Below are positions 33,991-43,875 of a stretch of 64,000 nt of DNA, piece by piece (position 1 is the first letter of the stretch; each line of letters starts with the position of its first letter). The stretch is from Clostridia bacterium (lineage in GTDB: Bacteria; Bacillota; Clostridia; Lachnospirales; Lachnospiraceae): assembly GCA_910575725.1 (NCBI GenBank), contig CAJTFE010000009.1:1-64000 (forward strand), in the 5' to 3' direction. The position numbers and the translations under genes are program-made. A model generated the notes under the pieces. That model saw only the letters and a program-made list of their open reading frames with translations. It did not search any database and was not told the DNA's origin.

Positions 33991-35229
33991 TTAAGCCTCA
34001 ATGGTATGAAGAAACAGTCCGCTGCGAAGCTTCGGCTCAAACCAGGTGGATTTGGGCGGCATCAAAAGCCCGGCGTCCGCCACTGCAAACAGCTCCCCGA
34101 TAGAAGTCGGATACATGGCAAATGCAAGCTCCATATCCGTATGTACCCGGCGCTCAAGCTCCTCAAGCCCCCGGATGCCTCCCACAAAATCAATGCGCTC
34201 ATCCGTCCTGGGATCGCCGATTCCAAGAACCGGGCCCAAAAGCTCTCTCTGAAGAACAGACACATCCAGTCCCTCCACCGGATCCTCTCTCACATATTCC
34301 GGCCGCAGGGTCAAAAGATACCACTGTTCGGAAAGAAACAGAGCAATCTCTCCTTTTTTCTTTGGAGCCTTCCGCCCCTCCAGTTTTTCCACCTCAAAGA
34401 CCTTTCCGGCCCGCTCTAAAAATTCCTCCGCAGATAGCCCGTTCAGATCCCGGACTACCCGGTTATAGTCCATAATCATCAGCTCGTCGTCGGGAAATAG
34501 CACCGATAAAAAGTAATTAAACTCTTCTTCTCCTGTATAACCCGGATGAGACTCCCGGCGCTTAAGGCCTGTCCGGACTGCAGAAGCCGCCCTGTGGTGC
34601 CCGTCTGCAATGTAAACTGCATCCATACCCTCAAAAATCTCCCGGATGCGCCCAAGGGCCTTCTCGTCACTTATCAGCCATCCCCTGTGCCCGATGCCGT
34701 CCTCTGACACAAAGGAAAAAAGAGGCTCCTTCTTCTTTTCCTCCTCCTTAAGCGCCTTAAGCTCCGGCCGGTTCCGGTACGCCAGGAAAATAGGCCCTGT
34801 CTGGGTACTGCATACATCCACATGCCGCACCCGGTCTTCTTCCTTCTCCCTCCGGGTATTTTCATGCTTCTTAATGCGCCCCTCCAGGTAATCGTCAATG
34901 GAGGCGCAGGCCACAATCCCCGTCTGGCTGCGGCCCTCCATGGTCAGCTCATATAAATAACAGCAGGAAACCGCATCTTGTACAAAGTCCCCCCGTTCCT
35001 TCATTTCCTCCAGCAGGTCCTTTGCTTTCTCATAAACCCGTTCGTCACAGGTATCCACATCGCCGGGAAGCTGCGTCTCCGCCCGGTCAATGCGAAGAAA
35101 GGACAAAGGCCTTCCTTCCACCGCCTTCTTTGCCTCCCTGCGGCTGTAAACATCGTAGGGAAGGGCCGCTATCTCTGCCTCTTTTCCCTTTGCCGGCCTG
35201 ACTGCCCGAAAGGGACGAATCCTCACCAT
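33991..35229 (-). CDS. DUF1015 family protein
   Basis: The 412-residue protein begins MVRIRPFRAVRPAKGKEAEI and includes ALPYDVYSRREAKKA, then YIADGHHRAASAV near 208-220, which are the hallmark segments of DUF1015. Members commonly follow serC-serA in Clostridia, as here: the start overlaps the serA stop by one base (TGATG). The conserved GHHR segment looks like an active site, but no reaction is firmly assigned to my knowledge; a link to serine or phosphoserine metabolism comes from context. No membrane segment is visible. Confidence 0.85.
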   Translation of the reverse strand: MVRIRPFRAVRPAKGKEAEIAALPYDVYSRREAKKAVEGRPLSFLRIDRAETQLPGDVDTCDERVYEKAKDLLEEMKERGDFVQDAVSCCYLYELTMEGRSQTGIVACASIDDYLEGRIKKHENTRREKEEDRVRHVDVCSTQTGPIFLAYRNRPELKALKEEEKKKEPLFSFVSEDGIGHRGWLISDEKALGRIREIFEGMDAVYIADGHHRAASAVRTGLKRRESHPGYTGEEEFNYFLSVLFPDDELMIMDYNRVVRDLNGLSAEEFLERAGKVFEVEKLEGRKAPKKKGEIALFLSEQWYLLTLRPEYVREDPVEGLDVSVLQRELLGPVLGIGDPRTDERIDFVGGIRGLEELERRVHTDMELAFAMYPTSIGELFAVADAGLLMPPKSTWFEPKLRSGLFLHTIEA

Positions 35230-36392
35230 CAGCAGATCACCCTCACTTTCAGCACGCCGTCAATGGCCTCAAGCTTGCGTATAAGCTCCGGGCTGGCCTG
35301 GCTTTCCAGGTCAAACATAGAGTAGGCATAATCCCCCCGGCTCTTGTTGGTCATATTGGCAATGTTGTGATTTTCCTCACCCATCAGGTTTGTAAACTGG
35401 CTCAGCATATGCTTGACGTTCTTATGGCAGATAGCCACCCGGGCCGGGTAAGCCGGAACGCCCATGTCGCAGTTGGGATAATTCACGGAGTTGCTGATGT
35501 TGCCGTGCTCCAGATAGCAGCGCAGCTCTTTCACCGCCATACGGGCGCAGTTCTCCTCTGCTTCCTCCGTGGAGGCTCCCAGATGGGGAATCACGATGGT
35601 TCCCTTGGCTCCCGCCGTGTTCGGATTGGGAAAATCTGTCACATACCGCTTTACCTTGCCCTGCTTTAAGGCCAGTATCATGGCATCCTCGTCCACAAGA
35701 AGATCCCTTGCAAAGTTTAATACCACCACGCCGTCCTTCATTTTATCAATGGCCGCTTCGTTGATCATTTTCTTTGTACTGTCCATCAGGGGCACATGGA
35801 TGGTGATGTAATCGCATTCCCGGTAGATATCGTCCACATTGGTAATATGGCGGATGTTTCTGGACAGGTTCCAGGCTGCCTCCACGGAAATATAGGGATC
35901 ATAGCCTAAGACCTCCATGCCCAGATGGATCGCGGAATTGGCCACCTGGACGCCGATGGCTCCAAGGCCGATGATTCCAAGCTTCTTTCCCTGGATCTCA
36001 TGGCCGGCAAACTGCTTTTTCTGCTTCTCGGAAAGCTGTGCAATCTCCTCGTTCTGACGCTCGGACTGCACCCAGTTCACCCCTCCGATGATATCACGGG
36101 AAGCCAGGAGCAGCCCGGCCAGAACCAGCTCCTTTACACCGTTGGCATTGGCCCCTGGGGTGTTGAATACTACAACGCCCTGTTCTGCGTATTTTCCTAA
36201 GGGAATGTTGTTCACACCTGCGCCTGCCCGGGCGATAGCCGAGATATTCTGCGGCAGCTCCATGTCGTGCATGGCTGCGCTGCGGACCAGGATGGCATCT
36301 GCCTCCTCCAGCTCCTCAACCTCTTTGTACTCTCTTGTAAAATGGTCAAGGCCGAATTTCGCTATGGGATTTAAGCATTTGTACTTATACAT
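35229..36392 (-). CDS. serA: D-3-phosphoglycerate dehydrogenase
   Basis: First step of serine synthesis: 3-phosphoglycerate to 3-phosphohydroxypyruvate with NAD. Seen are AIARAGAGVNNIPL, the Rossmann segment KLGIIGLGAIGVQVANSA, INEAAIDKMKDGVVVLNFAR and PHLGASTEEAEENCA, the last with the catalytic His region. The C-terminus retains an ACT-like regulatory segment (MTNKSRGDYAYSMFDLES). The start at MYKYKCLNPIAKFGL has a GGAGG site and overlaps the serC stop by 8 bp. The gene is part of serC-serA-DUF1015, transcribed together. Confidence 0.93.
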   Translation of the reverse strand: MYKYKCLNPIAKFGLDHFTREYKEVEELEEADAILVRSAAMHDMELPQNISAIARAGAGVNNIPLGKYAEQGVVVFNTPGANANGVKELVLAGLLLASRDIIGGVNWVQSERQNEEIAQLSEKQKKQFAGHEIQGKKLGIIGLGAIGVQVANSAIHLGMEVLGYDPYISVEAAWNLSRNIRHITNVDDIYRECDYITIHVPLMDSTKKMINEAAIDKMKDGVVVLNFARDLLVDEDAMILALKQGKVKRYVTDFPNPNTAGAKGTIVIPHLGASTEEAEENCARMAVKELRCYLEHGNISNSVNYPNCDMGVPAYPARVAICHKNVKHMLSQFTNLMGEENHNIANMTNKSRGDYAYSMFDLESQASPELIRKLEAIDGVLKVRVIC

Positions 36393-37470
36393 GGTGTTCC
36401 TCCTCAAATTTTCTCATAAACTCCACAAGGGCCTTTACGCCCTCTAAAGGCATGGCATTGTAAATGCTTGCCCGCATGCCGCCTACGCTCCGGTGGCCTT
36501 TGAGATTCACCAGTCCGGCCTCTGCGGCTGCCTTTACAAAGGCTGCATCCAGGTCGGCGCTGCCGGTCACAAAGGGAACGTTCATCAGAGAGCGGTCCTC
36601 CTTGCGGACAGTTCCCCGAAACAGCCGGCTTTCATCCAGGAAATCATAGAGGATGGACGCCTTCTCCTCATTCCGGGCCTTCATTGCCTCAAGGCCGCCC
36701 ATTTTTTTCAGCCACTTGAACACCTTGCCGCACATATAGATGCAGTAGGCGTTCGGCGTATTGTAGAGGGAGCCTGCGTCGGCGTGAATCTTGTATTTCA
36801 TATAGGTGGGCGTTCCCGGCAGGGTGTCCCCGGTGATAAGATCCTCGCGGATCACAGCGATAACCATGCCGGCGGGGCCGATATTTTTCTGGACTCCGCC
36901 GTAGAGCAGGCCGTATTTTGTCACGTCTACCGGCTCGGACAGGAAGCAGGAGGATACGTCGGACACCAGAAGCTTCCCCTTGGTGTTGGGAAGGGTATGG
37001 AATTTTGTTCCGTAAATGGTGTTATTCTCGCAGATGTACACATAGTCCGCATCGGGGCTGACAGGCAGATCGGAACAGTCCGGTATGTAGGAAAAAGTCT
37101 CGTCCTCAGAAGACGCAATCTTGTTGGCCTTTCCATAGATGGCTGCCTCGTTATAAGCTTTTTTTGCCCACTGGCCGGTGACGATGTAATCGGCCGACCG
37201 GTTTTTCATAAGGTTCATGGGGATCATGGCAAACTGCAGGTGGGCGCCTCCCTGGAGGAACAGCACCTTGTAGCTGTCGGGAATTCCCATCAGATCACGG
37301 AGATCCTGCTCCGCCTCATTTAAGATGCCCTCAAATGTCTTGGAGCGGTGGGACATCTCCATAACCGACATGCCTGTTCCCTGGTAATCCAACATCTCGG
37401 CGGCTGCTTCCTTTAAGACCTCCTCCGGCAAGACCGCCGGGCCTGCGGAAAAATTGTACACACGTTTCAT
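36385..37470 (-). CDS. serC: Phosphoserine aminotransferase
   Basis: Second step of serine synthesis, transferring an amino group from glutamate to 3-phosphohydroxypyruvate using PLP. The 361-residue protein begins MKRVYNFSAGPAVLPEEVL, a family signature, and contains LFLQGGAHLQFAMIPMNLM and LLYGGVQKNIGPAGMVI, where the Lys of GVQKN binds PLP. The C-terminal HRSVGGMRASIYNAMP is also typical. It is the first gene of the serine operon; its upstream gap holds a hairpin repeat (37514-37606). No serine-responsive riboswitch or T-box is recognisable. Confidence 0.94.
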   Translation of the reverse strand: MKRVYNFSAGPAVLPEEVLKEAAAEMLDYQGTGMSVMEMSHRSKTFEGILNEAEQDLRDLMGIPDSYKVLFLQGGAHLQFAMIPMNLMKNRSADYIVTGQWAKKAYNEAAIYGKANKIASSEDETFSYIPDCSDLPVSPDADYVYICENNTIYGTKFHTLPNTKGKLLVSDVSSCFLSEPVDVTKYGLLYGGVQKNIGPAGMVIAVIREDLITGDTLPGTPTYMKYKIHADAGSLYNTPNAYCIYMCGKVFKWLKKMGGLEAMKARNEEKASILYDFLDESRLFRGTVRKEDRSLMNVPFVTGSADLDAAFVKAAAEAGLVNLKGHRSVGGMRASIYNAMPLEGVKALVEFMRKFEEEHHV

Positions 37471-37513
37471 CTTTCATCCTCCTATTTTAAGTCGCTGCGC
37501 GACAGCACTAAAG

Positions 37514-37606
37514 GGTAAAGCTGCTTCGACACACCGGTAATGAGAGAAACTTTTATTCGAAAGGACACTCATAAAAGTTCCTCTCGTGCGCCTTTGCAGC
37601 TTTACC
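37514..37606. repeat. Hairpin repeat, family 2, complete copy (before serC)
   Basis: The outer arms GGTAAAGCTGC / GCAGCTTTACC and inner arms GAGAGAAACTTTTAT / ATAAAAGTTCCTCTC (one mismatch) form a nested stem structure in the leader of serC. Its right 37 nt (37569-37605) recur without change before ilvD at 42751-42787. Confidence 0.8.
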
Positions 37607-37670
37607 GTCCAGCAGAATTTATTTTTCAAAAACACTTGACATTTCTTAGCTGGACTATTCCCATCTGATT

Positions 37671-39029
37671 CTAATAATACAACACAACCGGCGTTCCCTT
37701 CTCTGCCTGTTCGAATAATATCTTCATGTTGGCCGGGGGCGTATTGACGCAGCCGTGGGAACCGTTGGTTTGGTAGATGGCTCCGCCGAACTTTCCTCTC
37801 CAGCCTGCGTCGTGAATGCCGTAATTTCCATAAAAGGGCATCCAGTACTTCACTGGTGTTTCATAGTCTGCGCCTCGGAGCACGGCGTTGCGGGCCTTGT
37901 ATTTGACAGCAGCCACGATGGCCGGTGTTCCGTAGCCGCGGCTCATATTTCCCGTTACTACGTCTGTATCCACAATGAGCTGCCCGTTTTTATAGAACCA
38001 CATATGCTGAGCCCCCATATCCACTTCAATATAGGTGTCGCCGATGTCGTAATTATTGCTCCACACATTGCCCCTCTGGGTGTAGGCCGGCTCCTTTGTG
38101 AGAATATCTCCCTGCTCAATGTGATCAAGCAGCGCCTGGCTTTCCGTTTCCCGGTCAATCTGCCAGCCGTAATTGCCGCCTTTCACTGTAATCACGCCCC
38201 GGAGGGTGCTTTTGAACTTCCGGGGCTTTTTGTAGGTGTCCCGGCTTTCCGCCAGCTCATGCACCCACGCTGTCACCGCCTCTTTGTCAATCGATGCCTC
38301 ATAGCCATCCAGGCTGATAAAGCCGCTGATTACCTTGTTGTCTACCACCTGGTTTTCCGGGCCGAACTCGTAAGTAATCTCTGACCCAAGCCAGTGATCC
38401 AGCTTTTTTGTAAGGGCAGTTACCTTTTCCGATTCTGCCGTAATTCCGGGAGCCAGATAACAGCCGGCCTCCTGCAGGTCAAGCTTTGGCAGCTGATTGG
38501 CTGCGGCCTCCTTCATCTGCTCCTCAAGGTCTCGGATACTTAAGCGGCTGCCCTGCTGCTCCTGGTGAAGCTCGTAACCGTCCCCCGTAAGCTCAACCCA
38601 GGCATTCTGCGGATGTTTCCCATTTTTTACCAGTTTCAGTTCCCGGACTGTCCCCCGAAGCTGTTCCTCGTCAATGGAAATGCCCGGCGTCAGCCGGTAA
38701 GAATCTCTCTGCCAGAACATCCGCGGCCAGAGAAAGCCGTTCTGAAGCCGCTTAAGCTGTCCGGCGGCATCCGTCTCGTAATAGGTTACGCCCAGATCCG
38801 CCGGGGCAAGCTCCTCCGTCTCTCCTTCCCTGCCCAGAAGCGTAAGCTTATAGGCCTGGGCCTGGCTCATCAGCAGAGCATTTACCTGCTTCACCGTTAA
38901 ATATTCCGCATTTGTGTTATTAATGGAGGTTCCGGGAAAAAAATGTTCCATAAAATACACGGAAATTCCCGTATATATCGCCAGAACCGCAAACAGGCTC
39001 CACACAAACCACCTTATCCGCTTTTGCAT
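37671..39029 (-). CDS. L,D-transpeptidase (YkuD) with peptidoglycan-binding domain
   Basis: I choose the ATG at 39029 (MQKRIRWFVWSLFAVL), preceded by AGGGAG; the open frame extends upstream to 39215 but without a signal. The 452-residue protein has one N-terminal membrane segment (about 7-28). An extracellular PG_binding_4-like region (about 60-300) follows, then a C-terminal YkuD domain with IEVDMGAQHMWFYKNG and the catalytic GSHGCVNTPP (Cys nucleophile). It would form 3-3 cross-links in peptidoglycan or attach proteins at the cell surface. It stands between ilvB and serC with no sign of co-function with either. Confidence 0.9.
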   Translation of the reverse strand: MQKRIRWFVWSLFAVLAIYTGISVYFMEHFFPGTSINNTNAEYLTVKQVNALLMSQAQAYKLTLLGREGETEELAPADLGVTYYETDAAGQLKRLQNGFLWPRMFWQRDSYRLTPGISIDEEQLRGTVRELKLVKNGKHPQNAWVELTGDGYELHQEQQGSRLSIRDLEEQMKEAAANQLPKLDLQEAGCYLAPGITAESEKVTALTKKLDHWLGSEITYEFGPENQVVDNKVISGFISLDGYEASIDKEAVTAWVHELAESRDTYKKPRKFKSTLRGVITVKGGNYGWQIDRETESQALLDHIEQGDILTKEPAYTQRGNVWSNNYDIGDTYIEVDMGAQHMWFYKNGQLIVDTDVVTGNMSRGYGTPAIVAAVKYKARNAVLRGADYETPVKYWMPFYGNYGIHDAGWRGKFGGAIYQTNGSHGCVNTPPANMKILFEQAEKGTPVVLYY

Positions 39030-39135
39030 CCTGCAAGCTCCCTGTTTCCAATTGTACCTTGCCGGGGAGAATCCGCCCATCCCGAAGGGATATGCATAGA
39101 AGGGCGCCCGAAGGGTACAAGGTAAAAATAGCATG

Positions 39136-39211
39136 GAAACTGTCCGGTGATTGGAAAGAATACACTGGCTGACTGCCAGGAAACCAGCACACACAATCAC
39201 CGCACAGTTTC
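39136..39211 (-). terminator. Long inverted repeat after ilvB
   Basis: Two 18-nt arms, GAAACTGTCCGGTGATTG and its near complement (17 of 18), surround a 40-nt loop just beyond the ilvB stop. On the minus strand the structure is followed by CATGCTATTTTTACC, so it may end the leuB-ilvD-ilvB transcript. Confidence 0.6.
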
Positions 39212-39218
39212 TCAAATG

Positions 39219-40904
39219 TTATGAATCCGTTTTTTTCAAATCCTCTGCGTCAAAGGCTTCCTCGATAGGCGCGCCTGCCGCCACCATAGGAAATACCTTA
39301 TCCTCGCAGTCAATGATGCAGTCAATGACTACAGGCCGTCCAAGGGACATGGCTTTTTCAATTGCCGGGCCGGCCTCTTCCCGTTTTGTCACGCGCATTC
39401 CTACGGCTCCCAAGGCCTCCGCAAGCTTTACAAAATCCACCTGGTCGTCCAGGATGGTTGCAGAGTAATGCCTATTGTAGAATAAGGTCTGCCACTGATG
39501 TACCATGCCCAGAACGTGGTTATTTAATACAAGCTGAATGATCGGTACATTGTAACGGGCTGCTGTGGCAATCTCGTTCATGTTCATGCGGAAGCAGCCG
39601 TCTCCGGCCACATTGACCACGGTTTTGTCAGGACGCCCCAGCTTTGCGCCGATGGATGCGCCCAGGCCGTAGCCCATGGTTCCAAGTCCTCCGGAGGTCA
39701 GAAAGGTTCTGGGCTCTTTGTACTTGTAAAACTGCGCCGCCCACATCTGATTCTGTCCTACCTCAGTGGTGATAATGGCGTCGCCCTTGGTGACGCGATA
39801 GAGCTCCTCCACCACGTAAGGGCCGGTAAGGCGGCTTTCCTCGTATTTCAGAGGGTGTTTTCCCTTGAGCTCCTCTATCTGTCCCAGCCACTCCGGATGC
39901 TGCTTTTTCTCAATCCTGGAGAGCAGGCGTGTGAGAACCTCCTTCACATCTCCGATGATGCTTGCGTCCACCATAACGTTTTTATTGATTTCCGCCGGAT
40001 CAATGTCAATCTGGAGGATTCTTGCCTTCCTTGCAAACCGGGTGGCGTCTCCCGTTACCCGATCGCTGAACCGGGCTCCCACGGTAATCAACAGATCGCA
40101 CTGGGTCACGCCGAAATTGGAAGCCTTTGTTCCATGCATGCCAAGCATTCCCGTATACAGCGGATCCTCTCCGGGAAATGCGCCCTTTCCCATCAGAGAA
40201 TCACAGACGGGAGCCTCCAGTTTTTTGGCAAGCTGGGCCACTTCCTTCGCAGCTCCGGAGAGCACTGCTCCGCCTCCCACGAAAATGAAGGGTCTCTTTG
40301 CCTTGGCTATCATGGCTGCGGCCCTCTCCAAATCTTCCTCTAAAATGGTGTCTGCCTTCCGCTCCGCTTCCAATGGCTTCTGATACTCGTACTCTGTCTT
40401 ATTTGCCGTCACGTCCTTGGTTACATCTATCAGCACCGGGCCGGGACGGCCGCTTCTTGCAATGTGGAAGGCTCTTCGGATGGCCGGAGCCAGGTTTTCC
40501 ACATCCTTGATAATATAATTATGCTTTGTCACCGGCATAGTAATACCGGCAATATCTACCTCCTGGAAGGAATCCCGGCCAAGGAGGGGCTTTCCTACGT
40601 TGGCTGTGATGGCTACCAGGGGGATGGAATCCATATAAGCCGTGGCAATTCCCGTAACCAGGTTGGTTGCTCCCGGCCCGGAGGTTGCCATGCACACGCC
40701 TACCTTTCCCGTTGCCCGGGCATAGCCGTCCGCCGCATGGGAAGCTCCCTGTTCGTGGGAGGTCAGAATATGCCGGATTTCGCCGCTGTGCTTATATAAT
40801 TCATCATAGACGTTTAAGATTGCGCCTCCTGGATAGCCGAATACGGTATCTACGCCCTGTTCCTTGAGGCATTCAATGATGATCTCTGATCCTGTCAACT
40901 GCAT
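39219..40904 (-). CDS. ilvB: Acetolactate synthase, large (catalytic) subunit
   Basis: TPP enzyme condensing two pyruvates to acetolactate, or pyruvate with 2-ketobutyrate, in valine and isoleucine synthesis. Motifs: FGYPGGAILNVYDEL near 21-35, HEQGASHAADGYARATGKVG with the TPP-activating Glu at about 50, and GDGCFRMNMNEIATAARYN as the TPP-Mg site near 430. The length of 561 is typical. No small regulatory subunit gene (ilvN) lies beside it in the window. The leader holds a copy of the 93-bp structured repeat (40933-41024), and the leuB-ilvD-ilvB order marks a branched-chain operon. Confidence 0.94.
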   Translation of the reverse strand: MQLTGSEIIIECLKEQGVDTVFGYPGGAILNVYDELYKHSGEIRHILTSHEQGASHAADGYARATGKVGVCMATSGPGATNLVTGIATAYMDSIPLVAITANVGKPLLGRDSFQEVDIAGITMPVTKHNYIIKDVENLAPAIRRAFHIARSGRPGPVLIDVTKDVTANKTEYEYQKPLEAERKADTILEEDLERAAAMIAKAKRPFIFVGGGAVLSGAAKEVAQLAKKLEAPVCDSLMGKGAFPGEDPLYTGMLGMHGTKASNFGVTQCDLLITVGARFSDRVTGDATRFARKARILQIDIDPAEINKNVMVDASIIGDVKEVLTRLLSRIEKKQHPEWLGQIEELKGKHPLKYEESRLTGPYVVEELYRVTKGDAIITTEVGQNQMWAAQFYKYKEPRTFLTSGGLGTMGYGLGASIGAKLGRPDKTVVNVAGDGCFRMNMNEIATAARYNVPIIQLVLNNHVLGMVHQWQTLFYNRHYSATILDDQVDFVKLAEALGAVGMRVTKREEAGPAIEKAMSLGRPVVIDCIIDCEDKVFPMVAAGAPIEEAFDAEDLKKTDS

Positions 40905-40932
40905 ATATTTTCTCCGTTCTATTTTAAGTTCC

Positions 40933-41024
40933 GTAATATTACACCTAGTACACCTCTATAAATCAATTTCCAGTCACAAAACCATGTGCCTGTAAATCGA
41001 TTTGTGCACTAGGTGTAATATTAC
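40933..41024. repeat. Structured repeat, family 1, copy 1 (before ilvB)
   Basis: A 92-bp element whose 21-nt arms (40933-40953 and 41004-41024) pair at 20 of 21 positions. Inside are a second stem, CTGTAAATCGATTT with AAATCAATTTCCAG, and a short CACA/TGTG hairpin. Copies 2 and 3 share the inner part and differ in the outer arms while staying complementary. Confidence 0.85.
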
Positions 41025-41049
41025 TGTTTAAGATCCGTTATATCCTTGT

Positions 41050-42714
41050 TTATTTGATTTCCAGGACTGCGCCGCGGTTTCCGGAGGTTACCATCTTTGC
41101 GTAACGGGCCAGATAGCCTGTGGTGACTCTCGGCTCCCTGGGCTGCCATTTTGCCTTTCTTGCAGAAAGCTCCTCGTCGGATACGAGAACCTCCAGACAG
41201 TTATTGGGAATATCGATGCGGATTGTGTCGCCCTCTTCCACCAGTGCAATGGGGCCGCCTACGGCTGCCTCCGGAGATACATGTCCGATGGAAGCGCCTC
41301 TGGAAGCTCCGCTGAAGCGTCCGTCTGTGATAAGGGCTACGGACGCGCCAAGTCCCATGCCTGCGATGGCGGAGGTCGGGTTCAGCATCTCACGCATGCC
41401 GGGGCCTCCTTTTGGCCCCTCATAGCGGATAACAACCACGTCGCCTGCCACAATTTTACCGCCTTTAATGGCGTTGATGGCATCTTCCTCGCAGTCAAAT
41501 ACACGGGCCGGTCCCTCATGGGTCATCATCTCCGGCACAACGGCGGAACGCTTTACCACTGCCGTGTCGGGAGCCAGGTTGCCCTTAAGAACGGCAATTC
41601 CGCCAATCGCACTGTAGGGGTTGTCAATGGGACGTATCACCTCGGGATTGCGGTTTACGCAGCCTGCTATATTTTCGCCTACGGTCTTTCCTGTGACGGT
41701 AATCAGATCCGTATAAAGAAGCTGCTTTTTATTCAGCTCGTTCATAACGGCGTAGACGCCGCCCGCCTCGTTCAGATCCTCCATATAGGTGGGGCCTGCC
41801 GGGGCCAGATGGCAGAGATTCGGCGTCTTTGCGCTCATCTCATTGGCCGATTCCATGTTCAGATCTACGCCTGCCTCGTGGGCAATGGCCGGGAGGTGGA
41901 GCATGCTGTTGGTGGAACAGCCAAGAGCCATATCAACGGTCAGGGCATTTAAGAATGCTTTCTCTGTCATAATGTCCCGGGGACGGATATTCCGGCGGAA
42001 CATCTCCATGACCTGCATACCGGCGTGCTTTGCCAGCTTGATGCGCTCGGAATATACGGCCGGAATGGTTCCGTTTCCTCCAAGTCCCATACCCAGAGCC
42101 TCGGTCAGGCAGTTCATGCTGTTCGCCGTGTACATGCCGGAGCAGGATCCGCAGGTCGGACAGGTCTTTTCCTCAAATTCCCTTACGTCTTCCTCGGTCA
42201 TGGTTCCAGCCGCATGGGCGCCTACAGCCTCAAACATGCTGGAGAGGCTGCGCTTCTGGCCCTTCACATGGCCGGCCAGCATGGGGCCTCCGCTGACAAA
42301 GACGGTGGGCACGTTGATTCTGGCCGCCGCCATCAGAAGTCCCGGCACGTTTTTGTCACAGTTTGGAACCATCACCAGGGCGTCAAACTGATGGGCCAGA
42401 GCCATACACTCGGTGGAATCGGCAATCAGATCACGGGTTACCAGGGAATATTTCATTCCTACATGGCCCATGGCGATTCCGTCGCAGACTGCGATGGCCG
42501 GGAACACAATCGGGGTTCCTCCGCCCATAGCTACGCCTAATTTTACGGCCTCTACAATCTTGTCCAGATTCATATGGCCCGGTACAATCTCATTATAGGA
42601 ACTGACAATTCCTACCAGCGGCTTGTCGAGCTCCTCCTGGGTCAGTCCCAGGGCATTGAATAAACTTCTGTGGGGCGCCTGCTGCATTCCCTTTGTTACC
42701 GCATCACTTTTCAT
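41050..42714 (-). CDS. ilvD: Dihydroxy-acid dehydratase
   Basis: Iron-sulphur enzyme converting dihydroxy acids to 2-keto acids in valine and isoleucine synthesis. Seen are [40 protein letters not shown] and [17 protein letters not shown], with the cluster cysteines in CDKN, CGSCSG and [25 protein letters not shown] near the C-terminus is also typical. The 554-residue length is normal. It follows leuB with a 78-bp gap holding half of a family-2 hairpin repeat, and precedes ilvB in the same operon. Confidence 0.95.
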   Translation of the reverse strand: MKSDAVTKGMQQAPHRSLFNALGLTQEELDKPLVGIVSSYNEIVPGHMNLDKIVEAVKLGVAMGGGTPIVFPAIAVCDGIAMGHVGMKYSLVTRDLIADSTECMALAHQFDALVMVPNCDKNVPGLLMAAARINVPTVFVSGGPMLAGHVKGQKRSLSSMFEAVGAHAAGTMTEEDVREFEEKTCPTCGSCSGMYTANSMNCLTEALGMGLGGNGTIPAVYSERIKLAKHAGMQVMEMFRRNIRPRDIMTEKAFLNALTVDMALGCSTNSMLHLPAIAHEAGVDLNMESANEMSAKTPNLCHLAPAGPTYMEDLNEAGGVYAVMNELNKKQLLYTDLITVTGKTVGENIAGCVNRNPEVIRPIDNPYSAIGGIAVLKGNLAPDTAVVKRSAVVPEMMTHEGPARVFDCEEDAINAIKGGKIVAGDVVVIRYEGPKGGPGMREMLNPTSAIAGMGLGASVALITDGRFSGASRGASIGHVSPEAAVGGPIALVEEGDTIRIDIPNNCLEVLVSDEELSARKAKWQPREPRVTTGYLARYAKMVTSGNRGAVLEIK

Positions 42715-42750
42715 ACCTCTATTCCTCCTATTCCAGTTCCGAAAGGGCCC

Positions 42751-42787
42751 TCATAAAAGTTCCTCTCGTGCGCCTTTGCAGCTTTAC
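42751..42787. repeat. Hairpin repeat, family 2, half copy (before ilvD)
   Basis: These 37 nt are identical to 37569-37605, the right half of the complete copy before serC. Next to it, toward ilvD, is TTCCAGTTCCG, the border sequence of the family-1 repeat, so the two repeat types are joined here. Confidence 0.8.
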
Positions 42788-42792
42788 GTTAT

Positions 42793-43875
42793 CTATATAT
42801 GCTGTGCAATCAAATCTCCCATTTCTGCCGTACCTGCCCGGGTACAGCCCTCGGACATAATGTCGCCTGTTCGGAAGCCTTCGGTCAGCACCTGCTGGAC
42901 GGCTGCTTCTATGGCATCTGCTTCCTTGTCCAGATCAAAGGTAAAACGAAGCATCATGGCCGCCGAAAGAATGGTTGCAATGGGATTGGCCAGATCCTGT
43001 CCTGCTATGTCCGGCGCAGAACCGTGGCTGGGCTCATAAAGGCCGAACTTTGTATCGTTTAAGCTTGCGCTTGCCAGCATTCCGATGGAGCCCGTCACCA
43101 TGCTTGCCTCGTCGGAAAGGATATCACCGAACATATTCTCGGTGAGAATCACGTCAAACTGCCCCGGATCCTTCACAAGCTGCATGGCGCAGTTGTCTAC
43201 CAGCATGTGGGAAAGCCGGATTTCAGGATAGTCCTTTGCGATCTCCTCCACAACCTTTCTCCAAAGCCTGGAGGAATCCAGAACATTCGCCTTATCTACG
43301 CTGCAGACCCTCTTTCTTCTCTTTCCCGCTATGTCGAAAGCTCTCCTGGCTATGCGGCGGATTTCTTCCACATTATATGTAAGGGTATCTACTGCGGTGA
43401 GAACCCCGTCGATTTCCTCGGTTCTGCGTTCTCCAAAATAAAGGCCGCCGGTCAGCTCGCGCATTATCATCATATCGAAGCCGTCCCCGATAATCTCATC
43501 CCGCAAAGGACAGGCCTTCCTAAGCTCCTTATAGAGTACGGCCGGCCTTAAGTTGGCAAAAAGCCCCAGGGACTTGCGCAGCTTCAAAAGTCCTGCCTCC
43601 GGTCTCTTTTCGGGCGGAAGCTGATACCAGGGTGAGGTCGCCGCATCGCCGCCGATGGAGCCCATAAGGACTGCGGCCTTTGATTTTGCCGTCTCGATGG
43701 TTTCATCTGTCAGGGGCACTCCGTGGACATCAATGGAGGCTCCGCCCATCAAAAGCTCTGTGTACGCCAGCTCATGGCCGAAACGCTCCGCCACGGTATC
43801 CAGAACCTTCCTGGCCTCCCTCACAATCTCCGGCCCGATTCCGTCGCCGGGAATTACTGCGATATCTAATTTCAT
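42793..43875 (-). CDS. leuB: 3-isopropylmalate dehydrogenase
   Basis: Third step of leucine synthesis: NAD-dependent oxidative decarboxylation of 3-isopropylmalate. The 360-residue protein shows [17 protein letters not shown] at the start, [23 protein letters not shown]-type substrate segment [28 protein letters not shown] and [19 protein letters not shown]. It is the first gene of leuB-ilvD-ilvB and has a good promoter about 40 bp upstream. leuA and leuCD are not in the window. Confidence 0.94.
   Translation of the reverse strand: MKLDIAVIPGDGIGPEIVREARKVLDTVAERFGHELAYTELLMGGASIDVHGVPLTDETIETAKSKAAVLMGSIGGDAATSPWYQLPPEKRPEAGLLKLRKSLGLFANLRPAVLYKELRKACPLRDEIIGDGFDMMIMRELTGGLYFGERRTEEIDGVLTAVDTLTYNVEEIRRIARRAFDIAGKRRKRVCSVDKANVLDSSRLWRKVVEEIAKDYPEIRLSHMLVDNCAMQLVKDPGQFDVILTENMFGDILSDEASMVTGSIGMLASASLNDTKFGLYEPSHGSAPDIAGQDLANPIATILSAAMMLRFTFDLDKEADAIEAAVQQVLTEGFRTGDIMSEGCTRAGTAEMGDLIAQHI

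Noticed and set aside
39030-39215. N-terminal extension of the L,D-transpeptidase
   Set aside because: The extension overlaps the hairpin after ilvB and lacks a ribosome binding site; the internal ATG at 39029 has AGGGAG and a membrane segment right after it.
40905-41049. T-box or leader-peptide attenuator before ilvB
   Set aside because: The stem-loop has no T-box sequence and no run of Leu/Val/Ile codons; the same element precedes unrelated PTS and opp genes.
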